64,000 nt of DNA from Symbiodinium natans (Eukaryota; Sar; Dinophyceae; Suessiales; Symbiodiniaceae), in the NCBI GenBank assembly GCA_905221605.1, contig CAJNDS010002612.1:676936-740935 (forward strand), given 5' to 3'. Shown here in pieces: positions 48,766 through 60,091 of the stretch; position 1 is the first letter of the stretch; each line of letters begins with the position of its first letter. A model generated the notes under the pieces. It was not told the DNA's origin. It did no database searches and saw only the letters and a list, made by a program, of their open reading frames with translations. Position numbers and translations under genes: made by a program.

Positions 48766-49061
48766 GGGGTTCTGAGAATTCTTACAATGAGGATCGTCGT
48801 AGTGCATTGAGTCTAGGGTTTAGGGTTGAGGGCTACGGAGCTTCTCATTGATCCGTTCAGGCCCCTTTCAGCTCACCTGTGGCACACGTGTTGCAGAGTC
48901 ATGTGGGCTGCGCTCCCCAAATAAACCACGTTTGTTTTTCTCATTGTTTAGTGTTTAGGGTTGCGGTTTCGGGTTTAGGGAAACCCTTTTTTTGGATAGT
49001 TTAAACTAGACCGGCACCCAATCTGGGGCAGCCCGCTGTTTCAATCCATGTAGGAAGCTGT

Positions 49062-49160
49062 TGTGATCCGGGATGTCCGGGAATGTCTGCATCTGAAAAG
49101 CTCAGGAACGAAGGGCGGAAGATCGTCGGCGGCGCAGCAGCACAAAAAGGGTTCGGGGTT
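49062..49160 (+). CDS. Probable exon
   Basis: Reads EAVVIRDVRECLHLKSSGTK then GGRSSAAQQHKKGSG. Confidence 0.45.
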
Positions 49161-49779
49161 TGCACAGACTTTCGAGTTTAGGGTATAGGGGTTTAGGGTT
49201 TATAGGGGTTTAGGGGATTAGGGGCTTGGGGGTTGAGAGGTTTAGGCGTTTAGGGTCTAGGGTTTAGGGGTTAGGGCCTGCAAGGGCTTTAGGGTCTGTA
49301 AGGGGTGCTCGAGCTTGGATCAGGTTTTGGGGATGCGAGGGCGAGACATTTGTGCGCCCCAACTGCATGAGCCTTGAAAGGGTTTGTATAGCGCGCCCAA
49401 GCTCCCTAATTCGTAAGCAGAAAGGTAGGCAGTAGGCGATCCCTAAACCCTGAACCCACAAACTCCAGCAGCAATCCTCCAGCGCCTCGGAAGCACTAAA
49501 GCCTCAAGAGCATGTCGTTTGGGGTTTAGGGTTCAGTTTAGGGTTTGCCCTGCAGCCTCAAAACCCTCAAGAGCTCATCTTTTACGGCAATTCAGTCTTG
49601 TTTAACTCAGGACATCAGAAATAGCAAGAACTCTTCTTTGCAGCCTTGGGAGAACTTTAAAACCCGAGGCCCTAGACCTAAACGATCCTAAAGCCCATGC
49701 CGACATAACCCGACTGCTCGCCTGAGCAGATCTGACCCTCCCTTGATTCCTGAGCCTGAGAGAAGGATTGAGCCCCTAA

Positions 49780-50010
49780 GCCCCTAAGGCACTGAACCTT
49801 GAACCCTCAACCCCCTGACCCCTGACCCCTCAAAACCCTGAATCCTCAACCCCGACAGTAGAGCCCCTAGACCTTGAGAACCATCAACCCCTAAGCCCTA
49901 AGCCCTAAACCCTAAACCCTAAACCCTAAACCCTAAACCCTCAGCACCCTGCAGCCTCAGCCCCTAAACCCCCGAACCCTCAAAACCCCTCAACTCTAAA
50001 CCCTTGAACT
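49780..50010. repeat. Degenerate CCCTAAA/CCCCTGA region
   Basis: Mostly CCCTAAA, CCCTCAA, CCCCTGA variants; nothing coding seen. Confidence 0.8.
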
Positions 50011-50578
50011 GTTGGGAGCCTTTTAGGGCTTAGGCGTTGAGGGTTTGGGCTTGAGGGTCTAGGGTTTAGGGTTTAGGGCTTGGGGTTGAGGGTTTAGGGT
50101 TTAGGGTTTGCGTTTGATAAGTGGCTAAACGAAGACCCGTAAATTCGATCAGAGTGGTTATATGGGGTTTAGGTTTTCAGGTTTAGTGTTTCGAGTTTAG
50201 GGTTTGGGGGTTTAGGGGGCTAAGGTTTAGGGGGTTCGGGCTTAGGATGTAGGTTTAGACCCTCTAGGGGCTAGATATTGGCAATTTGGGGGCGGGCGCA
50301 TGGGTATGGGATTATTGAGGTGCGTGCATACATACATATGCTTATGAAGCGTGATAGGGGTTGTAAGGTTCATGGCGTCAGGGTTGAGATTTGGGGGTTT
50401 GTTTGGGGCTACCGGGTTTTGGCAGGGTTTCAGCAGGTTTTGGGGATGTTCAGGGTTCAGGAAACCCTGCGCCCTAAACCCTGAACCCTAACCCTAAAGC
50501 CTAGACCCTAGGATTTGAGGGTTTTGGGTTTAGGGTTTAGGGTTAAGGGTTTAGGGTTTAGGTTCGGTTCCTGCCCAG

Positions 50579-50631
50579 GTAACGACATCTCTGGAAACGG
50601 CTACGGCTTCCGCTACAGAGCCTGGGCTTGA
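50579..50631 (+). CDS. Probable terminal exon
   Basis: After CTGCCCAG reads NDISGNGYGFRYRAWA and stop TGA. A clean acceptor and stop. Confidence 0.5.
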
Positions 50632-50868
50632 CGGTTTCAGGGTCAGGGCTCTGGAAGTTGATTGGAGGGGTTCAAGGTTCGGGGTTTAGGGTTTAGGGTT
50701 TAGGGTTTAGGCTATAGGGATGAGGTGCGACCCACACATCTACACCAAAGCGGTGTTATTGAGCGACACGAGACGACGTTTAACGTGCAAGCCCTAAACC
50801 CTAAACCCTAACAACCCTGAACCTTAAAACGTCAAAACCCTAATGGACACAATAACCCTGGACCCTGA

Positions 50869-50955
50869 AGCTTGCAACAGAGGTTGAGGCGGCTGGGGGT
50901 TTTCTCAAGACGATAAGCCCGATGACAGCAGGGCCTCTCAACTCGTGCTCCAAGC
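50869..50955 (+). CDS. Probable exon
   Basis: Reads LATEVEAAGGFLKTISPMTA then GPLNSCSK. Confidence 0.4.
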
Positions 50956-50987
50956 CCCAAAGCCCCAAACCCTAAGCCCTGGTTTCT

Positions 50988-51064
50988 ATATCCCCCTCGG
51001 GAACTTTTTTTGCTAATATAAAACCCAAAAGGATACTTATATTCATTTTGTTTGAGGTTCTAAG
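50988..51064. mobile_element. Introner family F copy 2
   Basis: CTATATCCCCCTCGGGAAC on the left; GAGGTTCTAAGGGGAGTATA on the right, mirrored. Inside: AATATAAAACCCAAAAGGAT. Confidence 0.65.
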
Positions 51065-51237
51065 GGGAGTATAGGTTTAGGGGTTAAGGGGCCTAAGTCT
51101 GATTTCTTTTGTTGCGGTTCAGGCGTTTGGGGCTTTGGGGTTCAGATATACCCTGAAACTCTGCCGGTTTAGGGTTTTCACCGCAAATCCCAAACCCCAA
51201 ACTCGAAGGCCCGAAGCCTTGATCGCTAAAGCCATAA

Positions 51238-51398
51238 GCCTAAACCCTAAACCCTAAACCCTAAACCCTAAACCCTAAACCCTAAACCCTAAACCCTAAA
51301 CCCTAAACCCTAAACCCTAAACCCTAAACCCTAAACCCTAAACCCTAAACCCTAAACCCTAAACCCGAACCCCTAACCCCTAAACCCTAAACCCTAAA
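51238..51398. repeat. (CCCTAAA)n tract
   Basis: About twenty uninterrupted units. Confidence 0.96.
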
Positions 51399-51587
51399 GA
51401 GCAAACCCTGGACTCCATCCCCAGACTTTAGAAAAACCCTTGAACCCTGAAAGCTCCGTTGCTTCAGATAGCAAAGCCCAAATCTTAGGGTTTAGGGTTT
51501 AGGGTTTAGGGTTGGGGTTCAGGGTTCAGGGGTTTGTGGGGGGGTCTCTCAAGCAACCACATGCTTCTGATGGTTCAAAGGGGATTA

Positions 51588-51668
51588 TCGAAGTCAGGTC
51601 TAGCCATCGAGTTCGACATGTACCGGAACCCCGATCTCGGCGAGCTCACCTCGAATCACATCAGCGCA
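51588..51668 (+). CDS. Exon of an L-type lectin-like protein
   Basis: Reads SKSGLAIEFDMYRNPDLGEL then TSNHIS. In legume and other L-type lectins a strand xxAVEFD is followed by a loop with Asn and then NHI(S/G), where the acidic and Asn residues bind metal; this matches closely. Together with exons at 53,439 and 55,472 it suggests a concanavalin A-like carbohydrate-binding domain. The right border may be a GC donor (A|GCGCACC). Confidence 0.65.
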
Positions 51669-51944
51669 CCCTGGATTGATCCACCGTGGGAGGAGTGGGG
51701 AGTGGGGGCGGGGGTGGGGAAGCAGGGTTTAGGGCTTAAGGGTTTAGAACTTATGGCGGGGACACGCATCTTTGTTTTGCAGAGTGAGACATGCGAGGGA
51801 GCTTTTTTCGTTCTGTGGCTGGAACAGGCTTTGCGTTTACAGTGACAGCTGGATAAGAAGGCGAGAATTCCATGCACCCGGGGGGGGGGGGGGGGGTAGC
51901 TTGAATGTGTTAGTAAGTCTTGTTTCCAAAACCTTGTATTGCAG

Positions 51945-52008
51945 GGCCCGAAGCAAGCCGAAACTAGATGAAGACACTCTGGGCCATGGATTTCTCAAGA
52001 GTTTTTGA
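51945..52008 (+). CDS. Probable exon
   Basis: After GTATTGCAG reads ARSKPKLDEDTLGHGFLKSF and stop. Confidence 0.4.
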
Positions 52009-52375
52009 GGTCATTGGGTTTTGGAGAGTTTGGGCAAGTTTGGTAGGGAACTCTCGCCAAACCGACCCTCAGCCCTGAACCCCCTAAACCCTAAACCCTA
52101 AACCCCAAACCCCAAACCCTAAACCCTAAACCCCTGGACGGCTCAGGTCCAAGTGCCGCCACGGAAAGGTGGGGGCAGAGACGGGAGGGCAGGGAAGGGA
52201 TTTAAGGTTTGGGGTTTGGAGTTTAGGGTTTAGGGCCCTAAACCCTAAACCCTAAACCCTATACCCTATACCCTAAACCCTAGCACATACACATGCACAC
52301 TTATACATGTGCATGTATTTACGCGTATCTCTTTTGTAATGATTTTGATATTGTTGATGAGCTGCTTCGCATATA

Positions 52376-52379
52376 CAAA

Positions 52380-52411
<32 letters not shown>

Positions 52412-52414
52412 GCA
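52376..52414. repeat. AT microsatellite
   Basis: ACATACATATATATATATAT and on to 52,412. Confidence 0.9.
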
Positions 52415-52872
52415 TAAACATCTATAGACGTGTATTGATGTATACGTATGTGTATATACACGCCCTAAACCCTAAAAACGACCTCTGTGTGCGCGCGCCT
52501 ATCAAATATGAATTCCGATGGATAGATGGGCTGAATCGCCCTAAACCCTAAACCCCAACCCTAAACCCTAAACCCCAAACCCCAAACCCCAAACCCTAAA
52601 CCCTAAACCCTGAACCCTAAACCCGAAACCCCAAACCCCAAACCCTAAACCCTGAACCCTAAACCCTAAACCCTAAACCCTGTGAGGTGAGCCAAACTCC
52701 GCTGACCACGGCACTTCCTCCATCGCAGCTCGGCGTGCTCTGGGATGCCTGTTGTAGGTTGGGGCGGTTTAAGGTTTAGGGTTTAGGGTTTAGGGTTTCG
52801 GGTTTCGGGTTTAGAATGTACATATAGGGTTGCGGGCTTGGGGTGGAGGACTACTTAAGGTTGGAAGGGCTT

Positions 52873-52958
52873 GCTGCTACTGGAAGACCACGCCAACTAC
52901 GCACACTAAGAACCCTGAGCTGCACCCCGAGAAGTCAAAGGAAAGTCGAACTTTGTAA
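52873..52958 (+). CDS. Probable exon
   Basis: Reads CYWKTTPTTHTKNPELHPEK then SKESRTL and stop at the left edge of a family J element. Might belong to the lectin-like gene. Confidence 0.4.
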
Positions 52959-53052
52959 TATAGGGGGTCGGAATAGCTACTAATAGTATTCCCTTATTGG
53001 ATCCCTTTATGATTGTACTCTAATGCTCTCCAAAACGCTATTCCAATTCTTC

Positions 53053-53137
53053 AGGCCCAAAAATTGCCCAGAAGCCTTGAAGCGATCTTCACGCCATGGG
53101 CCGACGAGTCAGCCAGCTATGTGGGGTGTACGACGCT
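53053..53137 (+). CDS. Probable exon
   Basis: After CAATTCTTCAG reads AQKLPRSLEAIFTPWADESA then SYVGCTTL, then enters a family H element. Confidence 0.55.
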
Positions 53138-53290
53138 GAGGATACCGTATTGGGGTCCTGTTTTTTTATTATGGGATCCTAGTATTTGGGAGTCCATACT
53201 AGGGGTCCCTTATGTGAGGATACCGTATTGGGGTCCTGTTTGTTTTAAGGGGATCCTACTATTTGGGAGTCTATATTAGGGGTTCCTTGT
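53136..53290. mobile_element. Family H element, two tandem copies
   Basis: GAGGATACCGTATTGGGGTC at 53,139 repeats at about 53,218, each followed by GGGATCCTA, TATTTGGGAGTC and TAGGGGT. The doubling is head-to-tail. Confidence 0.75.
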
Positions 53291-53369
53291 TGGCATAAGC
53301 CCCCCCCGTTGAAGCCCTGATGAGCCCCGGGCAAGGCTGGAACGAAGGGAACGGAAGCACCCAAACGTC

Positions 53370-53437
53370 CGACCCTAAACCCTAAACCCTAAACCCTAAA
53401 CCCTAAACCCTAAACCCTAAACCCTAAACCCTAAACC
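53370..53437. repeat. (CCCTAAA)n tract
   Basis: Nine units ending directly at an AG acceptor (CCAG). Confidence 0.95.
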
Positions 53438-53438
53438 A

Positions 53439-53526
53439 GCAAGGCATACACGGACGACATTCCGCCCCTCCAAGAGGGGACCCATGTCGTCCGCATCGTC
53501 TACGACGTCAGGCGTGGCGGGTTCGT
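53439..53526 (+). CDS. Exon of an L-type lectin-like protein
   Basis: Reads SKAYTDDIPPLQEGTHVVRI then VYDVRRGGF. L-type lectins have D(G/-)xxHxVRIxYD at this place in the fold, so THVVRIVYD is a strong match. Intron on the left is pure telomeric repeat. Confidence 0.65.
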
Positions 53527-53837
53527 GGGTTCAGGGGCTCCTAGGAGCTGTAGACTAGACCCTGAAGCCCTAATCTAGGTTTGCCCTTGGGGTTATTTTG
53601 TATGTTTAAGAGGATCATATTTACGCATACTGAGCCCGTAACTCCCACCCCAAAAACCTCAGAAAGGGCCCTCACTACGGTGTAGGTGCTGGGCTACCAA
53701 GAAGATGTAGTGGCTTAAGGGCTTAGAGTGGCAAGTCGAGGCTGAAGGGGGGGGTGGGGGTGGGGGGCATTTTGGGCCCTAAACCCTGAAAACCCTGAGC
53801 TTAGGGAACCTTGGGCAACCTTAGCGCACCCTAGTTG

Positions 53838-54010
53838 GGCTAAACCCAAAACCCTAAACCCTAAACCCTAACCCTAAACCCTAAACCCTAAACCCTAAAC
53901 CCTAAACCCTAAACCCTAAACACTAAACCCTAAACCCTAAATCCTAAACCCTAAACCCTAAACCCTAAACCCTAAACCCTAAACCCTAAACCCTAAACCC
54001 TAAACCCTAC
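53838..54010. repeat. (CCCTAAA)n tract
   Basis: About twenty-three units with one CACTAAA and one CCTAAAT. Confidence 0.96.
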
Positions 54011-54014
54011 TATA

Positions 54015-54098
54015 GGAGCGTGCGCTGGGACAACTACGGCGAGCGCTTCGACTCGGACGCCGGTGGCGCCTTCTTCAGGCGTCTGAGGGCTCGAAGTA
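54015..54098 (+). CDS. Probable exon
   Basis: Reads SVRWDNYGERFDSDAGGAFF then RRLRARS between CCCTAAA and TTTAGGG tracts. Confidence 0.55.
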
Positions 54099-54290
54099 GG
54101 GTTTAGGGGTTTAGGGTTTAGGGTTTGGGGTTTAGGGTTTAGGGTTTAGGATCCATGGTCCAGGGTTTAGGGGTTCTTGTTTCGGGCGCACTAATGTTGG
54201 GGTCGCTCTGATGACCCCCGCCCCGGCCGCAGGATTTGTTCCGGCGTTGGGGTGGAACAAAAGGGGGGGGGGAGGTGGTAAAATTACGGG

Positions 54291-54414
54291 GTTCTTAAGG
54301 CAGGGGGGTTCAAGGGGGGCAGGTACCTCAGAAACCTTAGGAGCCTTAGGGAGTAGTGGGGAGCATTAAGGAACCTTGGGTTACATACCCTCTTGAACCC
54401 CCCCTCTTAAGAAC
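54291..54414. mobile_element. Family O element copy 2 (reverse)
   Basis: Ends GTTCTTAAG and CTTAAGAAC. Reverse complement matches 38,548-38,655 over GGGTATGTAACCCAAG, CTACTCCCTAAGGCTCC and GAGGTACCTGCCCCCC. Confidence 0.75.
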
Positions 54415-54839
54415 TGTATAAACATATGCCTTCGGGGGCCTCTTCCGGGCCTCTCTTCAAGACAGCTTCTGGGACCCTTTTGTGTGTGATTAGGGTTTAG
54501 GGTTTAGGGTTTGATTAGGCAAGGAAGGAAGGGCAGGGAAGGGAAAGACGACCTGCGGAGTAATTGCCGCGGCCTACCCACAACTTCCCCCCCCCTCCCC
54601 CCCGCTTCTCCAGGGGACTCCGCATTTAGGGTTTAAGGTTTAAGGTTTAAGGTTTAGGGTTTAGTTTTTAAGGTTTAGGGCTTTAGGGGTTTCGGGTTTA
54701 GGGGTGTAGGGGTTTCGGGTGAACCCGAAACAAATCCGGCATGGCTTCCCCTTACGAGGCCTCCTGGTGGTAATAATCAAGGGTGTGAACTAAAACATCC
54801 GGCCCCCGGGTGGTGGTGCCCATCCGGCCCTCTCGCGAA

Positions 54840-54970
54840 TAAACCCTAAACCCTAAACCCTCAACCCTAAACCCTAAACCCTAAACCCTAAACCCTAAAC
54901 CCTAACCCCTAAACCCTAAACCCTAAACCCTAAACCCTAAACCCTAAACCCTAAACCCTAAACCCCAAAC
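54840..54970. repeat. (CCCTAAA)n tract
   Basis: About eighteen units. Confidence 0.95.
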
Positions 54971-55109
54971 CTTCCTTTGACTTCCTTGCCCCCCAAGCCC
55001 GCGCACCCGAAACTCCCCAAGCTGGCCACCTCCGGAGGCAGCAGCACTCCGGCCGCGCAGGTGCGATGCCCATGACTTGGGTAGTCCTGAACCACCCTGA
55101 CAACTAGTC

Positions 55110-55220
55110 TAGGGTTTAGGGTTTAGGGTTTAGGGTTTAGGGTTTAGGGTTTAGGGTTTAGGGTTTAGGGTTTAGGGTTTAGGGTTTAGGGTTTAGGGTT
55201 TAGGGTTTAGGGTTTAGGGC
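55110..55220. repeat. (TTTAGGG)n tract
   Basis: Fifteen perfect units. Confidence 0.96.
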
Positions 55221-55471
55221 ATATCTCTTAAACCCCAAGCAAACCCAAACCCTATATAGAAAACCCTCAGGGCTTAGGCAGAGTTATTTATCAGCCCCAA
55301 GCCGCCTATAGAAGCCCTAACAGCCCGAAAATCCCTGCCAGCTTGGGGTAGTGAAGTGGTCCTTTTAGTATGGGCCTTTAGAAGAGGACCCCCTACATAC
55401 CCCTTATATACCCTACAAAACCCAAATCCCCATACTAACCCCTAAACCCGAAACCCTAAACTCCCCGCAAG

Positions 55472-55551
55472 GACTCCTGTCTGTGGAGCTGGACGGGCAG
55501 CGCGTGATCGTGGTCCCAGTGGCCGCGACCTCGGGCTTGGCTGTGCCCTAG
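55472..55551 (+). CDS. Terminal exon, L-type lectin-like strand
   Basis: After CCGCAAG reads GLLSVELDGQRVIVVPVAAT then SGLAVP and stop TAG. L(S/T)VxLDG follows the VRIVYD strand in L-type lectins, so this probably is the next piece of the same domain. Confidence 0.55.
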
Positions 55552-55939
55552 ACCTAAACCTTAAACCCTGAACCCTAAACCCTAAACCCTAAACCCTAAA
55601 CCCCTCCCTGGTTGAGGGCTGCGAGGGTGTAGGGTTTTCAGGGCTTTTGAGGGTTTTAGGTTTTTCGGGTTTGCGATTTTTAGGGTTTTCAGAGTGTTTA
55701 GGGTTTTTAGGGTTTAGAGTTCTGGATTTCGGCTTTCGGGTCTTCAGAATAGCTTTTGGGTTTGGCTTTGTTTTTCCCCAAAGCCCCCACTCCCCCAAAA
55801 AAACTCTGGACCTTCGACCCCCAGCGTGCAAAAGAAAGCGCTTGGGATGTTTGCGGGTTAGGATGCTCGTGGTCTCATTATGCAGTGTTTTTTGTCTAGG
55901 GTACTAAAGGGTTTAGAGCTTCAAGGCTCGAACCCAGAG

Positions 55940-56068
55940 CGGGCCCTTCTACCCTCTTTTCATGGGGTGAGTCCTTGTAAACCCCTTTAAACGAAAGCAG
56001 GTACCCTTTTTTCGGTGAGCCCTTAGAAACCCCTTTAATCGAAGCAAAGTACCATTTGTGACCCTAGG
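55940..56068. mobile_element. Family C-like element remnant
   Basis: GGTGAGTCCTTGTAAACCCC, TTTAAACGAAAGCAGGTACC and a second GGTGAGCCCTTAGAAACCCC: two related halves resembling the TTCCCTTxTAAACCCCTTTA core of family C. Confidence 0.45.
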
Positions 56069-56348
56069 TTATAAACCCTAAACCCTAAACGGCCCTAAAC
56101 CCTAAACCCTAAACCCCAAACCCCAAACCCTAAACCCTAAACCCTAAACCCTAAACCCTAAACCCTAAACCCTAAACCCTAAACCCCAAACCCCAAACCC
56201 CAAACCCCACCCCAAAAACCCTAAACCCAAACCCCAAACCCCAAACCCCAAACCCCTAAACCCTAAAACCCTAAACCCTAAACCCTAAACCCTAAAACCC
56301 TAAACCCTAAACCCTAAACCCTAAACCCTAACCCTAAACCCTAAACCC
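56068..56348. repeat. (CCCTAAA)n with CCCCAAA block
   Basis: About 280 bp; CCCTAAA units with CCCCAAA stretches in the middle. Confidence 0.95.
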
Positions 56349-56582
56349 GGGTAGCCAGTTTTCAGGCCTAGGGCCTCAGGCTCAGGGTGCAGGGAGTTGT
56401 GAGTCGGGGTTTTTGCCATGGATCTCGCAACTCTCAAGCCATGTTCCCCTGCGTCTCTAAGGCCTTGTGTATAGTTTAGGGTTTAGGGTTTAGGGTTTAA
56501 GGTTTAGGGTAAATATCCGTTAAATCACAACACCTAATGAGCCGAGCACCCTAGGCCCTAAACCGAAGGCCTGTTATGGGTT

Positions 56583-56744
56583 GTTCTGGGAACCCTTGTA
56601 CCTGACAAGGACCTCTCGTACATCGTCAACGTGGATGGCACTGCCAAGGCATCAGAGAATGCACCCAGGCGCGGGGGGCATGAAGCGGTGACGTGCAGCG
56701 TTGGGGACCCGGAAAACCATGTTCAAGAACCCAAGTGTGCCTGA
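56583..56744 (+). CDS. Probable terminal exon, unknown protein
   Basis: Reads LGTLVPDKDLSYIVNVDGTA then KASENAPRRGGHEAVTCSVG, DPENHVQEPKCA and stop. Among the longest coherent pieces in the right half; flanked by degenerate telomeric repeat. Confidence 0.6.
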   Translation, partial: VLGTLVPDKDLSYIVNVDGTAKASENAPRRGGHEAVTCSVGDPENHVQEPKCA

Positions 56745-57313
56745 ACAACCCTAAACTCTACACCCCAAAACCCCAACACTAAACCCCAAAACCCTAAGCC
56801 CCACATACCGACTTCCAGAGACGACGTCGGCATACTTGTCCACATGGTTTCATCAGACTGGTTTTCCCAGAGGCTGCATTTGTCTTACAGTTATGGATTT
56901 TGGTACGCCGTAAACCCTACCTTAAACCCTAAACCCTTAAACCTCTAAACCCCTCAACCCTTAAACCCGAAACCCCCGAACCCCAAACCCCTAGATGGGG
57001 TGTTTGGGTACCTAATTCCACAACTGCACTACACCAGCAAACTTCTTTTTTAACTGTACATGTATACACCCAGCTTTGAGAAGATGGATAGGCCTGATAC
57101 CGGGTTAGGGTTTCGGGCTTAGGACTTAGGGTTTAGGGTTTAAGGTTTAGGGTTTAGGGTTTAGGGTTTAAGGTTTAGGGTTTGGGGTTTATAGGGTTAG
57201 GGTTTAAGGTTTAGGGCTTAGGGTTTGGGGTGTAGAGTTACCACACTACGGAGATATATGGCCGATAGAATAAGGCTCTTACCATGGTCAACTTGTTTCC
57301 ACGGTTGGTCCCC

Positions 57314-57398
57314 CAAAACCCTAAACCCTAAACCCTAAACCCTAAACCCTAAACCCTAAACCCTAAACCCTAAACCCTAAACCCTAAACCCTAAACCC
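57314..57398. repeat. (CCCTAAA)n tract
   Basis: Twelve units. Confidence 0.95.
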
Positions 57399-57437
57399 AA
57401 TGCCTGTTTTCCTGGCCTCCACAACACGCGAAGCACG

Positions 57438-57491
57438 CCCGGCAGGCAGCCAGATCCTGAGGCCTACGACGAGAAAGGCGCCACCATCCAG
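57438..57491 (+). CDS. Probable exon
   Basis: Reads PGRQPDPEAYDEKGATIQ, ending CAG|GGTTTAGGG, so telomeric repeat starts at the exon edge. Confidence 0.5.
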
Positions 57492-57812
57492 GGTTTAGGG
57501 TTTAGGGTTTAGGGTTTAGGGTTTAGGGTTTAGGGTTTAGGGTTTAGGGTTTAGGGTTTATTGAGGTTATTAAGGGTTCAGGTCCGGGGAAAGTTTCGAG
57601 GAAAGTTTCGCCTTTTAATTTTTTTAATACTTTCAGGGGGCTTGAGGGTTTAGGGTTGAAGGTTTAGGGTTTAGGGTTTAGGGTTTAAGGTTTGGGAGTT
57701 TCGGGGCCTAGGGTTCGGAGATTTAGGGGTTTAGGGATTTAGGGGTTTAGGGCTTAGCGGATAGGATTTGCAGGGCTATGACTGAAGGAACCCTCCTGTC
57801 AACTTATTTCAG

Positions 57813-57869
57813 GTTTGTCGATGCAGCTGTTCGCGTGGATTCCTGTGTTTTCTGCCGTTGGGTCTTTAG
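57813..57869 (+). CDS. Probable exon
   Basis: After CTTATTTCAG reads FVDAAVRVDSCVFCRWVF. Confidence 0.45.
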   Translation, partial: VCRCSCSRGFLCFLPLGL

Positions 57870-58439
57870 GGTTTAGGACTCAAGGTTTGGGCTTCTGTCA
57901 TTCTTGCATTGAATCCATCCTAAGGGGGCCTCCAACCGTTGCCCTTGGTTTAGGATTTTTGCGCTTAGGGCCGTTTAGGGTTTAGGGTTTAGGGTTTAGG
58001 GTTTAGGGTTTAGGGTTTAGTGCCTACAGTCTTCGAGAAACATTCAGCCTTCCCCTGGGGACAACATACCCTTAAAAGAGACAAAGGGGTACGGTAAAAT
58101 CCTGCTTAGACTCGCCTATATTCTGTATGGGTTTCGGGGGTATGGGGTTTAGGGTTTGGGGTTTAGGGTTTAGGGTTTAGGGTTTAGGGTTTAGGTGAAT
58201 TAGTCTTGGACAAAGGGCTGGCTTTTGTATGCCAGGGCACTTTAGGAGCTCGAATCAGGGTGGCTTCTCAGATCATGGAACTCTGGTCTGTTCCGGGGCT
58301 CTATGACTGACAGTTTAAACCCTAAACCCCAAAACCCTAAAACCCTAAAACCCTAAAACCCTAAACCCTAAACCCTAAACACCCTAAACACCCTAAACCC
58401 CCTAAACCCTAAACCCCAAACCCCAAACCCCAACCCGGA

Positions 58440-58700
58440 CGACCAAGATGAGCCACTCAGGCAGCAGGATGGGTTTGTGGCCTTGACGCTCATGACCGCA
58501 GCCGCGGCAAAGGCCCCAATCTTGTCCCGCCCATGTTGTGCAGGTGTTGCGACCCTTCAAAGCCGAACTGGGGAGCACACAGTGGAAGCGAAGCAGCGCT
58601 CGAGTACATCATCCAAGAGCTGCACCTCCAAGCCGTGCTGGCGCTGCCTACATCATCCCTTGAAGGGCATATATTGGGGGGGATATAGAGTAACTCGTTC
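58440..58700 (+). CDS. Probable exon(s), unknown protein
   Basis: Reads DQDEPLRQQDGFVALTLMTA then AAAKAPILSRPCCAG; the same frame stays open to 58,716. The first 40 codons look coding. A family N arm lies at the right end. Confidence 0.45.
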
Positions 58701-58799
58701 CCTCATTCCCTACTAACTAAGAACCACTCAAACCACCATCGCCCCTGAAACCCCGAACCCCCGTAGAACCCCAAACCCTTTCACCCAAAACCTTGAAGC

Positions 58800-59670
58800 C
58801 GGAAGAACCCTAAAGCCCAAGCCCTACCCTAAACCCTAAACCCTAAACCCCCAAACCCTAAACCCGAAACCCTGAACCCTGCAACCTGAACCCGGCCCAG
58901 ACAACTCTCTAGTCCTGAGGCCCTTGGCCCAGGTCACACTATGTTTGTTCCCAAACCCCAAACCCGAAACGCCAAATCACAAACCCCAAACCCCAAACCC
59001 TACACAATCTCGACATGAGCCTACGCCCCAAACAAACCGCAACCCCACTAAACCCCAAACCCCAAACCCGGAGCCCAAAACCCTAAACCCCGCACCCTAA
59101 ACCCGAAACCCAAACCCTAAACCCTACATAATCCCGAAATACGCCGTGCACCCTAAGCCCCACACCCTAAACCCTCAAACCCTGAACCCTAAACCCCAAA
59201 CCCGAAACCCGAAACCCCAAACCCTAAACCCAAATCCTAAACCCTACATAATCCCGAAATAAGCCCAAACCCTAAGCCCCAAACCCTAAACCCTAAACCC
59301 CAATCCCCAAACCCTAAACCCCAAACCCTAAGCCCAAACCCTGAACCCCACACCCTAAACCCTAAACCCAAACCCTAAACCCTACAGAATCCCGACATAA
59401 GCCGCAAACCCTAAGCCCCAAACGCTAAACTCTAAACCCTAAGCCCCAAACCCTAAACCCTAAACCCTAAACCCTAAACCCCACATAGTCCCAGCAAAAG
59501 CAAAAAAAACAAACCCCCCCCCCCCAAAACCCGACAAAACTCCGGACACAAACCCTTTACAGTTTCCATAAACCCAAACCCTAAACCCCACACAGTCCCG
59601 AAATAAGCCCTAAACCCTAAGCCCTAAACCCTAAACCCTAAACCCCAAACCCTAAACCCCAAACCCTAAA
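58800..59670. repeat. Long degenerate CCCTAAA/CCCCAAA region with higher-order units
   Basis: About 850 bp. Beyond the heptamers, a longer unit recurs: CCCTACATAATCCCGAAATA (59,128), then ATAATCCCGAAATAAGCCC (59,250), AGAATCCCGACATAAGCC (59,386) and CACAGTCCCGAAATAAGCCC (59,590), roughly 120-200 bp apart. Nothing coding seen. Confidence 0.85.
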
Positions 59671-60091
59671 CCCCAGAGGTGCCAGTCCCGGCAGAGCCTG
59701 GGTCGGCCGCCGGGGCAGCAGTGTAGAGGTGGTTGTGTTTTGCGTAGGAGGGGTTTAGGGTTTAGGGTTTAGGGCTAGGGTTTAGGGTTCTGGGTTTAGG
59801 GTTTAGGGTATTTAAGGTTAGGGTTTGGGGTTTGGGGTTAGGGTTTAGGGTGTAGGGTTTAGGGTTTAGGGTTTGGGGTTTAGGGCTAATTTTGGGGTTT
59901 AGGGTCTAGGGTTTGGGGTTTCTGCTAATTTGGGGGTTTAGGGTTTAAGGTTTCCTAACCCTTCACCCTCAACTTGTTTGTTGCGGGTTGGGGCCTAAGC
60001 CCTATGAACTCCAACATGGGAAAACCCAGTGGTAAGGGCCACAGAGGACAGCTGGGTAAGGGCAAGGCCACAGGAACCCTAAAGCCTAAAG

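Noticed and set aside
53136-53290. Coding continuation RIPYWGPV repeated
   Set aside because: The repeated reading comes from two tandem copies of the family H element, not from protein repeats.
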